From: Pontibacterium sp049599735
GTDB lineage: Bacteria > Pseudomonadota > Gammaproteobacteria > Pseudomonadales > Balneatricaceae
DNA length: 21,962 nt
Reading direction: 5' to 3'
Assembly (NCBI GenBank): GCA_049599735.1
Contig: JBMYOX010000059.1
Span: 1 to 21,962 of the forward strand
Below are positions 1 through 7,314 of the stretch, one piece after another. Numbering within the stretch: position 1 is the first letter of the stretch; every line of letters begins with the position of its first letter. The notes beneath the pieces were generated by a model that was not told where the DNA came from, did not search any database, and worked only from the letters and a program-made list of their open reading frames with translations. The translations under genes and the position numbers were made by a program.

Positions 1-217
1 AAGCGGCGGTGTTGGCATCTTCCTCTGCGATTTTTCGGAGTAGATGATCACCTTCCGTATCGAGATCCTGCAACTGACTTAAGAGGAGGAAGTAGGGTGA
101 GACTTCAAACTGAACCGGCGTAGGGTTTTTGGCAATCTCCTCTGCGCTGATGGTTTTTAGCTCAATCGATACCTGATGATCAATACGGAAAAACTTACGG
201 CGTTCCTGTTCTTGCAT
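1..217 (-). CDS. PilZ-domain protein, N-terminal part (truncated by window edge)
   Basis: The reverse strand opens with ATG at 217 and reads without a stop to the window edge, giving 72 codons. The protein begins MQEQERRKFFRIDHQVSIEL. The ERRKFFRI stretch is the usual opening of PilZ cyclic-di-GMP-binding proteins, and R7-x3-R11 fits the first half of the PilZ ligand motif. The second motif (D/NxSxxG) would lie beyond the window, so binding ability cannot be judged. It is divergent from the lolC-type gene with 110 bp between the two start codons. A PilZ-type gene holds the same place beside lolC in Pseudomonas, as I recall it, which supports the call. The rest of the protein may differ from a canonical PilZ domain. 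Confidence 0.72.
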   Translation of the reverse strand, partial: MQEQERRKFFRIDHQVSIELKTISAEEIAKNPTPVQFEVSPYFLLLSQLQDLDTEGDHLLRKIAEEDANTAA

Positions 218-288
218 CCAAATAGCCCTAATCAAAGCACTGGTCTGATGTAATTCTTGGATCGAGTATAACCAATATTTCACTGAAT

Positions 289-316
289 TTGTTAGAGAAA
301 TTATGCTTTCTATGCT
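289..316 (+). promoter_or_regulatory. possible promoter for the lolC-lolD operon
   Basis: TTGTTA (289-294) and TATGCT (311-316) are separated by 16 bp. Both match the sigma-70 consensus only partly. If used, transcription would start about 5 nt before the ATG at 328, giving a nearly leaderless message. That would fit the absence of a clear Shine-Dalgarno sequence there. This is a pattern match only. Confidence 0.22.
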
Positions 317-327
317 TTAATCCGGCC

Positions 328-1575
328 ATGTTTAGACCACTCTCTGTTTACGTTGGGCTGCGTTATACAGCCGCTAAACGCAGCAATCACTTTATTTCCT
401 TTATCTCCCTGGCATCCATGCTTGGCCTGATGCTGGGTGTTGCGGCGCTTATTCTTGTGTTGTCTGTGATGAACGGCTTTGACCGGGAGCTTAAACAACG
501 CATTCTGGGTATGGTGCCGCACGCCACTATCAGTGAATTCGGTACTCCCATGAATGACTGGCAGCAGGTTAAAGCACAGGTAACGCTTAGCCCCTCGGTA
601 CTTGCTACTGCACCTTTTATTCAGGCTCAGGGTATGCTGACGAACCGGGGTGTTGTGCGGGGGGTTATGGTGTACGGTATTGATCCGGCTGCTGAGCGGC
701 AGGTATCAATTTTAGGTAATCATATTAAAAGCGGCTCGCTGGAGCAGCTTACGCAGTCACGTTTTGGTATTGTGCTGGGTGACCTGCTGGCCCGCCATCT
801 GGGTGTCAGAACAGGCGATAAAGTCACTTTAGTGCTGCCCGAGGCTTCGGTGAGTGTGGCGGGTATGATCCCGCGCCTTAAGCGTTTCACCGTGGTCGGC
901 ACTTTTGAAGTAGGTGCAGAGCTTGATGCATCTCTGGCCTATATTTCCCTGACCGATGCCGCAAAAATTAAACGTTATGATCCGTTCGAAGTTGATGGTT
1001 TAAGGCTCAAATTTGATGAGCTTTATAATGCACCGGTAAAAGCCCGTGAAATAGCCGATTCTTTGGGTGGCTTTTACCAAACCAGTGACTGGACACGTAC
1101 TCACGGCAATCTGTTTCAGGCGATACAGTTAGAAAAACGCATGATTGGCCTGTTGCTGTTTCTGATTGTACTGGTTGCGGCGTTTAATATCGTTTCAACC
1201 CTCGTGATGGTGGTAACCGACAAAAAAGCGGATGTCGCGATCTTGCGCACGCTGGGAGCCACCCCCGGCCATATTATGCGAATTTTTATGGTGCAGGGCA
1301 CGGTGATTGGTCTGATAGGTACGCTGCTGGGTGGCGCGCTGGGTGTATTACTCGCGCTGACCGTCTCTGATCTGGTTGCCTGGGTTGAACGTACCTTCGG
1401 TATTCAATTCCTGAATGCCGATGTTTATTTTATTACTTACCTGCCTTCTGATCTGCAATGGCCCGATGTATTTATTATTTGCAGTGCTGCATTGGTGATC
1501 AGCTTTTTGGCAACACTCTACCCGGCCTATCGGGCCGCTAAAACCCACCCAGCCGAGGCCTTGCGTTATGAATGA
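328..1575 (+). CDS. lolC: lipoprotein-releasing ABC transporter permease, LolC/LolF type
   Basis: This is the inner-membrane permease subunit of the Lol system, which extracts outer-membrane lipoproteins from the inner membrane and passes them to LolA. From ATG 328 it is 415 aa and begins MFRPLSVYVGLRYTAAKRSN, the standard LolC/E opening. The TTG 13 codons upstream (289) extends into sequence unlike the family, so I rejected it. Four hydrophobic segments lie near residues 24-48, 272-296, 318-346 and 380-400, with a large periplasmic domain between the first two. Residues about 171-182 (P-EASVSVAGMI-P) align with the proline-bounded Hook loop that E. coli LolC uses to bind LolA. The C-terminal half (FNIVSTLVMVVTDK, AILRTLGA, YFITYLPSDLQW) is also LolE-like. 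Its stop overlaps lolD by 8 nt. No separate lolE follows, so it may form a LolF-type homodimer. Confidence 0.93.
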   Translation: MFRPLSVYVGLRYTAAKRSNHFISFISLASMLGLMLGVAALILVLSVMNGFDRELKQRILGMVPHATISEFGTPMNDWQQVKAQVTLSPSVLATAPFIQAQGMLTNRGVVRGVMVYGIDPAAERQVSILGNHIKSGSLEQLTQSRFGIVLGDLLARHLGVRTGDKVTLVLPEASVSVAGMIPRLKRFTVVGTFEVGAELDASLAYISLTDAAKIKRYDPFEVDGLRLKFDELYNAPVKAREIADSLGGFYQTSDWTRTHGNLFQAIQLEKRMIGLLLFLIVLVAAFNIVSTLVMVVTDKKADVAILRTLGATPGHIMRIFMVQGTVIGLIGTLLGGALGVLLALTVSDLVAWVERTFGIQFLNADVYFITYLPSDLQWPDVFIICSAALVISFLATLYPAYRAAKTHPAEALRYE

Positions 1576-2260
1576 GCCTATTTTATTTGCAGAGGCGGTA
1601 TCCAAGCACTACGCCGAGGCAGGCCATGAGTTAACAGTGCTGGAAGGGCTTAATTTCTCCCTGGCACGCGGTGAACGGGTGGCTATTGTAGGGTCGTCAG
1701 GTTCAGGTAAAAGTACTTTGCTGAATATCCTCGGCGGACTGGATTTGCCGAGCAGTGGCCGTATTTCGGTAGGCGGTAAAGACCTGCATCATCAGTCTGA
1801 AAAAGCTAGGGCTAAGATCCGTAATGAACAACTGGGTTTTGTGTATCAGTTCCATCACTTGTTGCCAGAATTCAGTGCGCTGGAAAACGTGGCTATGCCT
1901 TTGTTGCTAAGGGGTGACAAGCTGGCAGACGTTAAAAAGCGGGCCGCTGAAATGCTGGCGGCTGTGGGTTTATCTGAGCGTCTGTCTCATAAACCGCCTC
2001 AACTGAGTGGTGGTGAGCGTCAGCGGGTTGCGGTGGCTCGTGCACTGGTAGGTAATCCGGCCTGTGTATTAATGGATGAGCCCACCGGCAATCTGGATCG
2101 CCAGACTGCAGAAGATGTGCAGCAGCTTATCGAATCGCTAAATGAAACCCTGGGTATAGCGTTTGTGATTGTGACTCATGATCTTGTCCTCGCGCACCGG
2201 ACAGGGCGGGTATTTGAACTGCGCGATGGTGGTTTGTATGAGCAGTCGGTGGCTTCCTGA
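1568..2260 (+). CDS. lolD: lipoprotein-releasing system ATP-binding protein LolD
   Basis: This is the cytoplasmic ATPase that powers lipoprotein extraction by the Lol permease. The length of 230 aa is normal for the family. Visible motifs in order are Walker A GSSGSGKS (42-49), Q-loop Q94 in FVYQFHHLLPEF, ABC signature LSGGE (146-150), Walker B CVLMDE (166-171), the D-loop in GNLD, and the H-loop His204 in VTHD. The FHHLLPEFSALENVAMPLL segment is characteristic of LolD rather than of generic MacB-type ATPases. The ATG lies inside the end of the permease gene (8-nt overlap), so the two are translationally coupled. The stop is only 11 bp from the end of the convergent lipoprotein gene, and I see no terminator between them. 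Confidence 0.96.
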   Translation: MNEPILFAEAVSKHYAEAGHELTVLEGLNFSLARGERVAIVGSSGSGKSTLLNILGGLDLPSSGRISVGGKDLHHQSEKARAKIRNEQLGFVYQFHHLLPEFSALENVAMPLLLRGDKLADVKKRAAEMLAAVGLSERLSHKPPQLSGGERQRVAVARALVGNPACVLMDEPTGNLDRQTAEDVQQLIESLNETLGIAFVIVTHDLVLAHRTGRVFELRDGGLYEQSVAS

Positions 2261-2271
2261 TCTCTCCGTAC

Positions 2272-3066
2272 TCAGAAAAATTTATTTACGCATTGAGCTG
2301 TCTTATCTGCCTCCCCCTCAAAATTGTTATGTCTGTCTTTAGCGTTTCCTATAATAAAAATTTCATTAAACTCATGACCTGCAGAAAGCTTTTTGAGTTT
2401 TTTATACAATAAGCCAGCCCTGTCTGCGTCCAATAAATTTTCTACAGCAACCTTTGCCGCCCTGTAATTCCTAATTTCCATCTCCTTATTACCAGGCCAA
2501 AAACCAGAATTGCCAGTGATTTCCATCACCCTTTCTAACTCACTGGATTCAAAGGTGTCTAGATCGATCATATAGTGATCTCTGAAGTCAACCTGCATAG
2601 CCACACCCTCAGAAAACCAGGTAGGTAATTTAGCTGTAAATACCCAATAGCCTGTTAATTCTGCAACCTGAGCGTGCATAAGTTCATGAGAAATTACATT
2701 AATACCTTCAATTTTCTGCTCATTGAGAACCAGGTATGTTTCCCAGGGCGCAACGTGTGCTGAGCCGGGAAAAACTTTCAAGCCATACTTTGATGCATTT
2801 TCAGGAGTACCCGTAATTATAATTGTAGGGTCAACCGTCACCTCACCAAACACTTTCTCTATCCTGGCTTTTGCTCCTTCTATATTTTTAAGAGTCTTAC
2901 TATATTCACTTTCCTCCAATGATGAATCAACATAGATCTTGCCAGATATGTTTTTAAAATCTGAGTTTTTGATGGTTAATAGATTATACGTAGTGCAACC
3001 TGCCAGGGAGCCAATCAGAATGGCAACAGCAAACACGGAAAATATAACGGAATATCGGTTCTTCAC
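2272..3066 (-). CDS. putative outer-membrane lipoprotein with HExxH zinc-peptidase (gluzincin-like) domain
   Basis: The protein is 264 aa. It begins with a GTG start at 3066 preceded by AGAGGA at a good distance. Residues 5-24 form a lipoprotein signal peptide with a lipobox LAGC (Cys24 lipidated). The residue after Cys is Thr, not Asp, which predicts Lol-dependent sorting to the outer membrane. HELMH (127-131) is an HExxH zinc-binding motif, and WFSEG (150-154) supplies a likely third ligand, Glu153, as in peptidase_MA/gluzincin folds. The protease role is inferred from these motifs; no substrate is evident. The coding strand is visibly richer in A and T than its neighbours, and the gene lies opposite in strand where lolE sits in Pseudomonas. 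Horizontal acquisition is possible. I do not recognise a named family member. Confidence 0.75.
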   Translation of the reverse strand: MKNRYSVIFSVFAVAILIGSLAGCTTYNLLTIKNSDFKNISGKIYVDSSLEESEYSKTLKNIEGAKARIEKVFGEVTVDPTIIITGTPENASKYGLKVFPGSAHVAPWETYLVLNEQKIEGINVISHELMHAQVAELTGYWVFTAKLPTWFSEGVAMQVDFRDHYMIDLDTFESSELERVMEITGNSGFWPGNKEMEIRNYRAAKVAVENLLDADRAGLLYKKLKKLSAGHEFNEIFIIGNAKDRHNNFEGEADKTAQCVNKFF

Positions 3067-3085
3067 AGAATCCTCTTATATGCAT

Positions 3086-3099
3086 GATATTTTAATATC
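3086..3099. repeat. short inverted repeat upstream of the lipoprotein gene
   Basis: GATATT-TT-AATATC is a perfect 6-bp inverted repeat with a 2-nt centre. It starts 20 bp upstream of the GTG start of the lipoprotein gene, inside its probable promoter. It could be an operator or part of an AT-rich promoter. Nothing else supports a function. Confidence 0.3.
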
Positions 3100-3379
3100 G
3101 CGCCAGCGTGTTTCTATCCTCCGGTAAATATCGAGAAACTGGCTTATCTAACTGAAGAGAAAGGATTTTTCGGACCGTATGCTTTTTCTCTTCCATGAAA
3201 ACGAGCATACGCGCTTTGATTCTCTACACCGGCACGTTCCCTACGGTGCGTTTTCTATGGTACTGATAGTGCTCCACGCCATCAGGGCTGATACTTCGGA
3301 TGAGAGTATGCGCACAGAAAAAGCCCATCACCCATCTTCACTGCGATAATCTATATTCCCGGGACAGACGGGGCTAAGG
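3100..3379. other. non-coding stretch between the lipoprotein gene and the DUF2062 gene
   Basis: About 280 bp with no convincing gene. The longest open frames are tiny: a 23-codon plus-strand frame from ATG 3195 and a minus-strand frame of about 34 codons. Neither has family resemblance or a good ribosome-binding site. The stretch holds the hairpin listed at 3177-3210. It also has short complementary arms around the sequence at about 3229-3252 (CACCG...CGGTG), which look like debris of an extragenic repeat. Confidence 0.5.
3177..3210. repeat. 12-bp intergenic hairpin with a 2-nt bulge
   Basis: Outer arms GTATGCT (3177-3183) and AGCATAC (3204-3210) are perfectly complementary. Inside them TTTTC (3184-3188) pairs with GAAAA (3197-3201). 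CG (3202-3203) is bulged and an 8-nt loop closes the structure. No T-run follows on either strand, so it is not a classical intrinsic terminator. It could be a structured RNA element or the remains of a mobile repeat. Confidence 0.45.
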
Positions 3380-3916
3380 TTAGCTCTCTTTGTTTAAACT
3401 TTTATTATTTCTGACGCTTCTGCCTTTCCATGCACGGTTGACATGCCATACCCATATCCGGTTAATACCTAAATAGGCCAGCGCGGCAAATACAACACCA
3501 CATACCACAGAGCCCAGGAGCAATGGCCACCAGATCAGCGACAAGCTTTCAGATAACCAGCTCATGGATAGTTCGAATTCTATTGCGCCGCCGGGGCTGC
3601 CGAGCAAAAAATCTCCAACCAGGTAGGTGCTGTAGAAGATTGGCGGCATGGTGAGCGGATTAGTCAGCCAGACCAGTCCAACAGAAACCGGCAGGTTGCT
3701 GCGCATAATAATGGCCAGTACAGCTGCGACTATCATCTGCGCGGGGATAGGAAGAAACGCACAAAACAGACCAACAGCAAAGGCACGGGAGACTGATCTG
3801 CGGGTCAGGTGCCACAGATTGGGTTCATGCAAATGGCTTCCGAGCCAGCTCAGATACTTATGTTCCCTGAGCTTGCGCTCATCGGGCATATATTTTTTGA
3901 TAAGTTTACGCGGCAT
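3380..3916 (-). CDS. DUF2062 inner-membrane protein
   Basis: From ATG 3916 the protein is 178 aa and begins MPRKLIKKYMPDERKLREHK, which matches the usual start of DUF2062 proteins. An in-frame start 11 codons upstream would add MCLITTINTTP, which is unlike the family, so I use the shorter form. The conserved block EPNLWHLTRRSVSRAFAVGL (31-50) is followed by hydrophobic segments at about 46-70, 78-104 and 127-152. The GLVWLTNPLTMPPIFY stretch is the domain's hallmark. The biochemical role of the family is not established. It is divergent from comEC, and the same pair of neighbours occurs in Pseudomonas from memory. A membrane location is clear. Confidence 0.85.
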   Translation of the reverse strand: MPRKLIKKYMPDERKLREHKYLSWLGSHLHEPNLWHLTRRSVSRAFAVGLFCAFLPIPAQMIVAAVLAIIMRSNLPVSVGLVWLTNPLTMPPIFYSTYLVGDFLLGSPGGAIEFELSMSWLSESLSLIWWPLLLGSVVCGVVFAALAYLGINRIWVWHVNRAWKGRSVRNNKSLNKES

Positions 3917-3926
3917 AGGTGTCGTA

Positions 3927-3955
3927 TTTATAGTAGTTATTAAACACACTGTTAT
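3927..3955 (-). promoter_or_regulatory. possible promoter for the DUF2062 gene
   Basis: On the minus strand ATAACA (3955-3950) and TATAAA (3932-3927) are 17 bp apart, with 4 of 6 and 5 of 6 consensus matches. The predicted transcript would begin only about 4 nt before the ATG at 3916. The 69-bp gap between the divergent start codons must also hold the comEC promoter, for which I see no good match. Confidence 0.28.
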
Positions 3956-3985
3956 TATGCCTATTCAACACAGGTAAGCCAACCG

Positions 3986-6217
3986 ATGAGATCAAGGATG
4001 ATCTGTTACGTGGCCGGAATTACAACTATTGTCTGGCTGCCCTCATTACCTCCATTGGCATTTATTGCTTTATTGCCGCTATTTTTAGTTGCTGGCCGCT
4101 TTGTTAATCCTCATATTTTTGCTTTTGTCTTAGGGGCGCTCTGGAGCTTAAGCTGGAGCCACTGGCAGATAGCGCACCGGCTTGATAGCTTGCCGGTTAA
4201 ATCAGACTGGAGGGTAACCGGCGTAGTCACAGGGTTGCCTGAGCAGGACAAAAATCAGGCCCGCTTCACACTTTCAGTGGAAACGCTGGCACCAAAAACC
4301 AGTGCTCGGCTTAATTCCAGGCCGCCACGGGTCTTGCGTTTGAATTGGTATCACCCGAATAAAGTGCTTGAGCCGGGTATGTCATTAACCTTGGATGTGC
4401 GTATCAAGCCACCGCATGGCTTTTCCAATCCTGCCGGTTTTGATTATGAATTATGGTTGCTTGCCCGGGGCATTGATGCAACTGGCTATGTGCGGGAAAT
4501 GCTGGCCATTAAAGCGGCTCCTGAATGTTGGCTGGACTGTATGCGTTACCATCTGGTTCAGTATGTCGAAGATCGCTATCAGGCAGCACCGGTGCAAGGG
4601 CTGGTTAAAGCGATTACGCTGGGTGTGCGTGATGGTTTTGATGAGGCTCAGTGGCAGCAGTTACGCGCAACGGGCACTTTGCATCTGGCGGTTATCAGTG
4701 GCTTACATATCGGCTTTGCAGCGTTGGCAGGCTTGCTGCTGGTGAAACTGGTTTCCCGTTATATACCGGTGCACGCTAAAAATGCCTCTGCCGCGCTGAT
4801 CGGTATTGCGATTGCGTGCCTTTATATGTTGATTGCCGGTGCAGGTCTGCCGACACAACGGGCGTTTGTGATGGTGTCTGTTTTCCTGCTAGCACAGTGG
4901 CGGCGCTGGCATATTGATCTTTGGACACGCTGGTGGCTGGCGATGGCTGCGGTACTTACACTCACGCCCGTTGCGACTCATCAGGCAGGTTTCTGGCTTT
5001 CATTTCTGGCCGTGGCTACCTTGTTATGGTTTTCTGTGCTGCGGGTGCGGGATTTTTTGGGCTGGCGGGTTCAGCTGGGAATTTTTTGTACCATGACACC
5101 TGTGCTGGTTTTTGTGTTTGGTGGCTTTTCCCTGATAGCGCCCCTGGTTAATATTCTGGCAATTCCCTTAATGGCTTTGTGCCTGATGGCGGCGTTTGTT
5201 GATTTGGTCGCATCGCTGCTGGGTTTTCAAAGCCTGATCATCGTTGTAGAAGGGCTTTCGGGGTTATTCTGGTTGCTGATCGAACAAGGTGCATCTGTGC
5301 AGGCAGATATCTGGCGGGTACCGGATGTGCCTGTCTGGTGCTGGATGATGGCGGTGGCAGGGTCATGCTTGTTGATACAGCCAGCTGGTTTTCCTGCGCG
5401 TTGGCTTGGCCTGGTACTCTGGTTGCCCATGTGCTTAGGTATACAAAATCGCGAGGCTGAAACGGGGTTTGGCGCACGGATTTTTGATGTAGGGCAGGGG
5501 CTGGCGGTGTTAGTTTCTGCAGGAGGTAAGCAGCTTTTATATGATGCAGGGCCTGCTTATCCCAATGGGAAAGCGGCGTTCGGCATGACGCTGTTGCCTT
5601 ACCTGCAGCACGCGGGCATTAAAGTGCTGGATAAACTGGTTTTAAGCCATAACGACCTGGATCATACCGGCGGTCATCAGCTGATCAGGAAAAACCTGAT
5701 TATCGATAAAGCCACAACCGGCAGCCCGGAGTTGGTGCAGCGTTATGGTTATGGCCTCTGTCAGGCCGGTGATTACTGGCGCTGGGGCAATGTTAGTTTT
5801 CGTCTATTATCCGGTGGGCAAGGCGCGTCTGATAATAACCGGTCCTGTGTTCTCCTAATCGATGACGGGCATTGTTCCTTATTGTTAACCGGCGATATTG
5901 ATCAGACCATCGAGCGGAAATTGCCAACGCTCACAACCCCGCTGACCTGGCTGGTTGCCTCTCATCATGGCAGTAATACAGGGACATCCCGGGATTTTTT
6001 AACAAGATGGCAACCGGAAACAGTCATTTTCAGCGCCGGGTTTGTAAATCAGTTTTCTCACCCGGATCCACGCGTCATCAAGCGTGTTCAGCAGCAAGGG
6101 GCAAATGTGCTATCAACCGCGCAGCAAGGCTCCGTTTATCTGCATTCCGGTGATACCTCAGGCTGTTCGGCATCGACCTGGCGCACAGCAAAAAGGCGTT
6201 TTTGGTCAGGGTATTAG
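3986..6217 (+). CDS. comEC: DNA uptake channel protein ComEC/Rec2
   Basis: This is the inner-membrane channel that carries single-stranded DNA into the cytoplasm during natural transformation. Its 743 aa are full length for a proteobacterial ComEC. The N-terminus has membrane segments (about 5-60) and an OB-like DUF4131 domain (about 70-175). The competence domain with the GTLHLAVISGLHIGF block (230-244) and many transmembrane helices follows to about residue 485. The C-terminal part is a metallo-beta-lactamase-like domain with DVGQG (501-505), HNDLDH (555-560), TGDID (635-639) and SHHGSN (659-664). These metal-site motifs look intact, so the nuclease-like domain may be active. AGGTAA lies 8 nt before the ATG. 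No other competence gene is in the window. Confidence 0.94.
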   Translation: MRSRMICYVAGITTIVWLPSLPPLAFIALLPLFLVAGRFVNPHIFAFVLGALWSLSWSHWQIAHRLDSLPVKSDWRVTGVVTGLPEQDKNQARFTLSVETLAPKTSARLNSRPPRVLRLNWYHPNKVLEPGMSLTLDVRIKPPHGFSNPAGFDYELWLLARGIDATGYVREMLAIKAAPECWLDCMRYHLVQYVEDRYQAAPVQGLVKAITLGVRDGFDEAQWQQLRATGTLHLAVISGLHIGFAALAGLLLVKLVSRYIPVHAKNASAALIGIAIACLYMLIAGAGLPTQRAFVMVSVFLLAQWRRWHIDLWTRWWLAMAAVLTLTPVATHQAGFWLSFLAVATLLWFSVLRVRDFLGWRVQLGIFCTMTPVLVFVFGGFSLIAPLVNILAIPLMALCLMAAFVDLVASLLGFQSLIIVVEGLSGLFWLLIEQGASVQADIWRVPDVPVWCWMMAVAGSCLLIQPAGFPARWLGLVLWLPMCLGIQNREAETGFGARIFDVGQGLAVLVSAGGKQLLYDAGPAYPNGKAAFGMTLLPYLQHAGIKVLDKLVLSHNDLDHTGGHQLIRKNLIIDKATTGSPELVQRYGYGLCQAGDYWRWGNVSFRLLSGGQGASDNNRSCVLLIDDGHCSLLLTGDIDQTIERKLPTLTTPLTWLVASHHGSNTGTSRDFLTRWQPETVIFSAGFVNQFSHPDPRVIKRVQQQGANVLSTAQQGSVYLHSGDTSGCSASTWRTAKRRFWSGY

Positions 6218-6253
6218 GGTGACTCCGCCTATGGTAGAGTAAGCACCGGAAAA

Positions 6254-6261
6254 AGAGAGGG
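6254..6261 (+). promoter_or_regulatory. ribosome-binding site that decides the exbB-like start
   Basis: AGAGAGGG ends 8 nt before GTG 6270 but runs directly into GTG 6261. The spacing therefore favours the second GTG as the start of the ExbB/TolQ-type gene. This also agrees with the family N-terminus (hydrophobic start, LELVKSGGW). Confidence 0.6.
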
Positions 6262-6269
6262 TGAGCAAG

Positions 6270-6884
6270 GTGTTAGAGCTGGTTAAATCAGGTGGTTGGT
6301 TGATGATTCCTATCATCACCTGTTCCGTTATCGCGTTAGCAATCTGTCTTGAAAGACTCTGGACGTTAAGAGCTTCAAGTATCACCCCGGCTCGCCTGTT
6401 GCCTGAAGTGTTGGCCGCCATTCGCACGAAGGCCCTGAGCCCGGAAGAACTGCGGGTGATACAAGAAGGCAGCCCGCTGGGCCGTGTGATTGTATCCGGC
6501 CTGAAAAATGCCCGCCATGGCCGGGAGGTCATGAAAGAAAGTATCGAAGAAACAGCCTCTGAAGTTGTGCACGAACTCGGGCGGTTTTTAAGTGCCCTGG
6601 GTACCATTTCTGCGATTACCCCCTTGCTGGGATTGCTGGGCACGGTAATCGGCATGATTAAAGTATTTGATGAAATTATGATTCAGGGTACTGGTAACGC
6701 TAATGTGCTTGCAGGCGGCATATCTGAAGCCCTGATTACCACCGCAGCGGGCTTGTCTGTTGCGATTCCTGCGTTGATCTTTCACCGTTTTTTTCTGCGT
6801 CGAATTGACTCGCTGGTGATTTCTATGGAACAGCAGGCCATTCGGTTGGTTGAAGTTGTTCATGGCCAGCGTGAAGTCGATTAA
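6270..6884 (+). CDS. MotA/TolQ/ExbB proton-channel family protein
   Basis: This is an inner-membrane subunit of an ExbB/ExbD-type, proton-motive-force-driven energiser. From GTG 6270 it is 204 aa, close to the small ExbB-like proteins of this operon in other gammaproteobacteria. It begins with LELVKSGGWLMIPI. A first membrane segment lies at about 10-30 (WLMIPIITCSVIALAICLE). The family core, GTISAITPLLGLLGTVIGMI, and a second and third helix (about 108-133 and 150-172) follow, with the conserved Thr/Pro/Gly pattern. The GTG at 6261 would overlap the ribosome-binding site. The exbD-like gene starts 18 nt downstream. No tonB is present, and the position between comEC and lpxK suggests an envelope-related role. 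What it energises is unknown, so I do not assign exbB or tolQ as a symbol. Confidence 0.88.
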   Translation: MLELVKSGGWLMIPIITCSVIALAICLERLWTLRASSITPARLLPEVLAAIRTKALSPEELRVIQEGSPLGRVIVSGLKNARHGREVMKESIEETASEVVHELGRFLSALGTISAITPLLGLLGTVIGMIKVFDEIMIQGTGNANVLAGGISEALITTAAGLSVAIPALIFHRFFLRRIDSLVISMEQQAIRLVEVVHGQREVD

Positions 6885-6902
6885 GCGCACCGGAGGCTCA
6901 GG

Positions 6903-7313
6903 GTGAAATTTCGTCGCCAGAAACCGGAAGAGGTGTCGGTCAACCTGACCCCATTAATTGATGTGGTCTTCCTGCTGCTGATCTTTTTTATGGTATCAAC
7001 CACTTTTACCTCAGAAACCCATCTGGCAATCGATTTGCCAGATGCAAAAGGTGTGGCATCTGAAGCGGCGCCTGACGGGCTGGAAATACTGATTTCAGCC
7101 GAAGGCCTGTACAGCCTGAACGGCGTGCTGTTATCTGATGCTCAGAGCCTTAAACACGCTTTATCAGACCGGTCCCGGGGTGATAGCCAGACACCGCTGA
7201 CGATTGCGGCTGATGCCAAAACACCGCATCAGGCGGTAATTAGTGCCATGGATGTGGCAGGCCAGTTGGGTTTTACGCAATTAAAAATAACCACCCGCGA
7301 GATTCGGCATTGA
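6903..7313 (+). CDS. ExbD/TolR family biopolymer transport protein
   Basis: This is the partner of the preceding ExbB-like protein: a single-pass inner-membrane protein with a periplasmic domain. It is 136 aa, from a GTG start preceded by GGAGG at 7 nt. LTPLIDVVFLLLIFFMV (15-31) is the diagnostic transmembrane segment, and Asp20 corresponds to the proton-carrying aspartate of ExbD/TolR. The remaining 100 residues form the periplasmic part, ending ITTREIRH. lpxK starts one base after the stop codon, so the genes are certainly cotranscribed. It may be a TolR-like or dedicated transport subunit; the sequence does not decide. Confidence 0.9.
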   Translation: MKFRRQKPEEVSVNLTPLIDVVFLLLIFFMVSTTFTSETHLAIDLPDAKGVASEAAPDGLEILISAEGLYSLNGVLLSDAQSLKHALSDRSRGDSQTPLTIAADAKTPHQAVISAMDVAGQLGFTQLKITTREIRH

Positions 7314-7314
7314 T

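Noticed and set aside
289..327. TTG start extending the LolC-type permease by 13 residues
   Set aside because: The added residues are unlike the family, while MFRPLSVYVGLRYT at 328 is the standard N-terminus.
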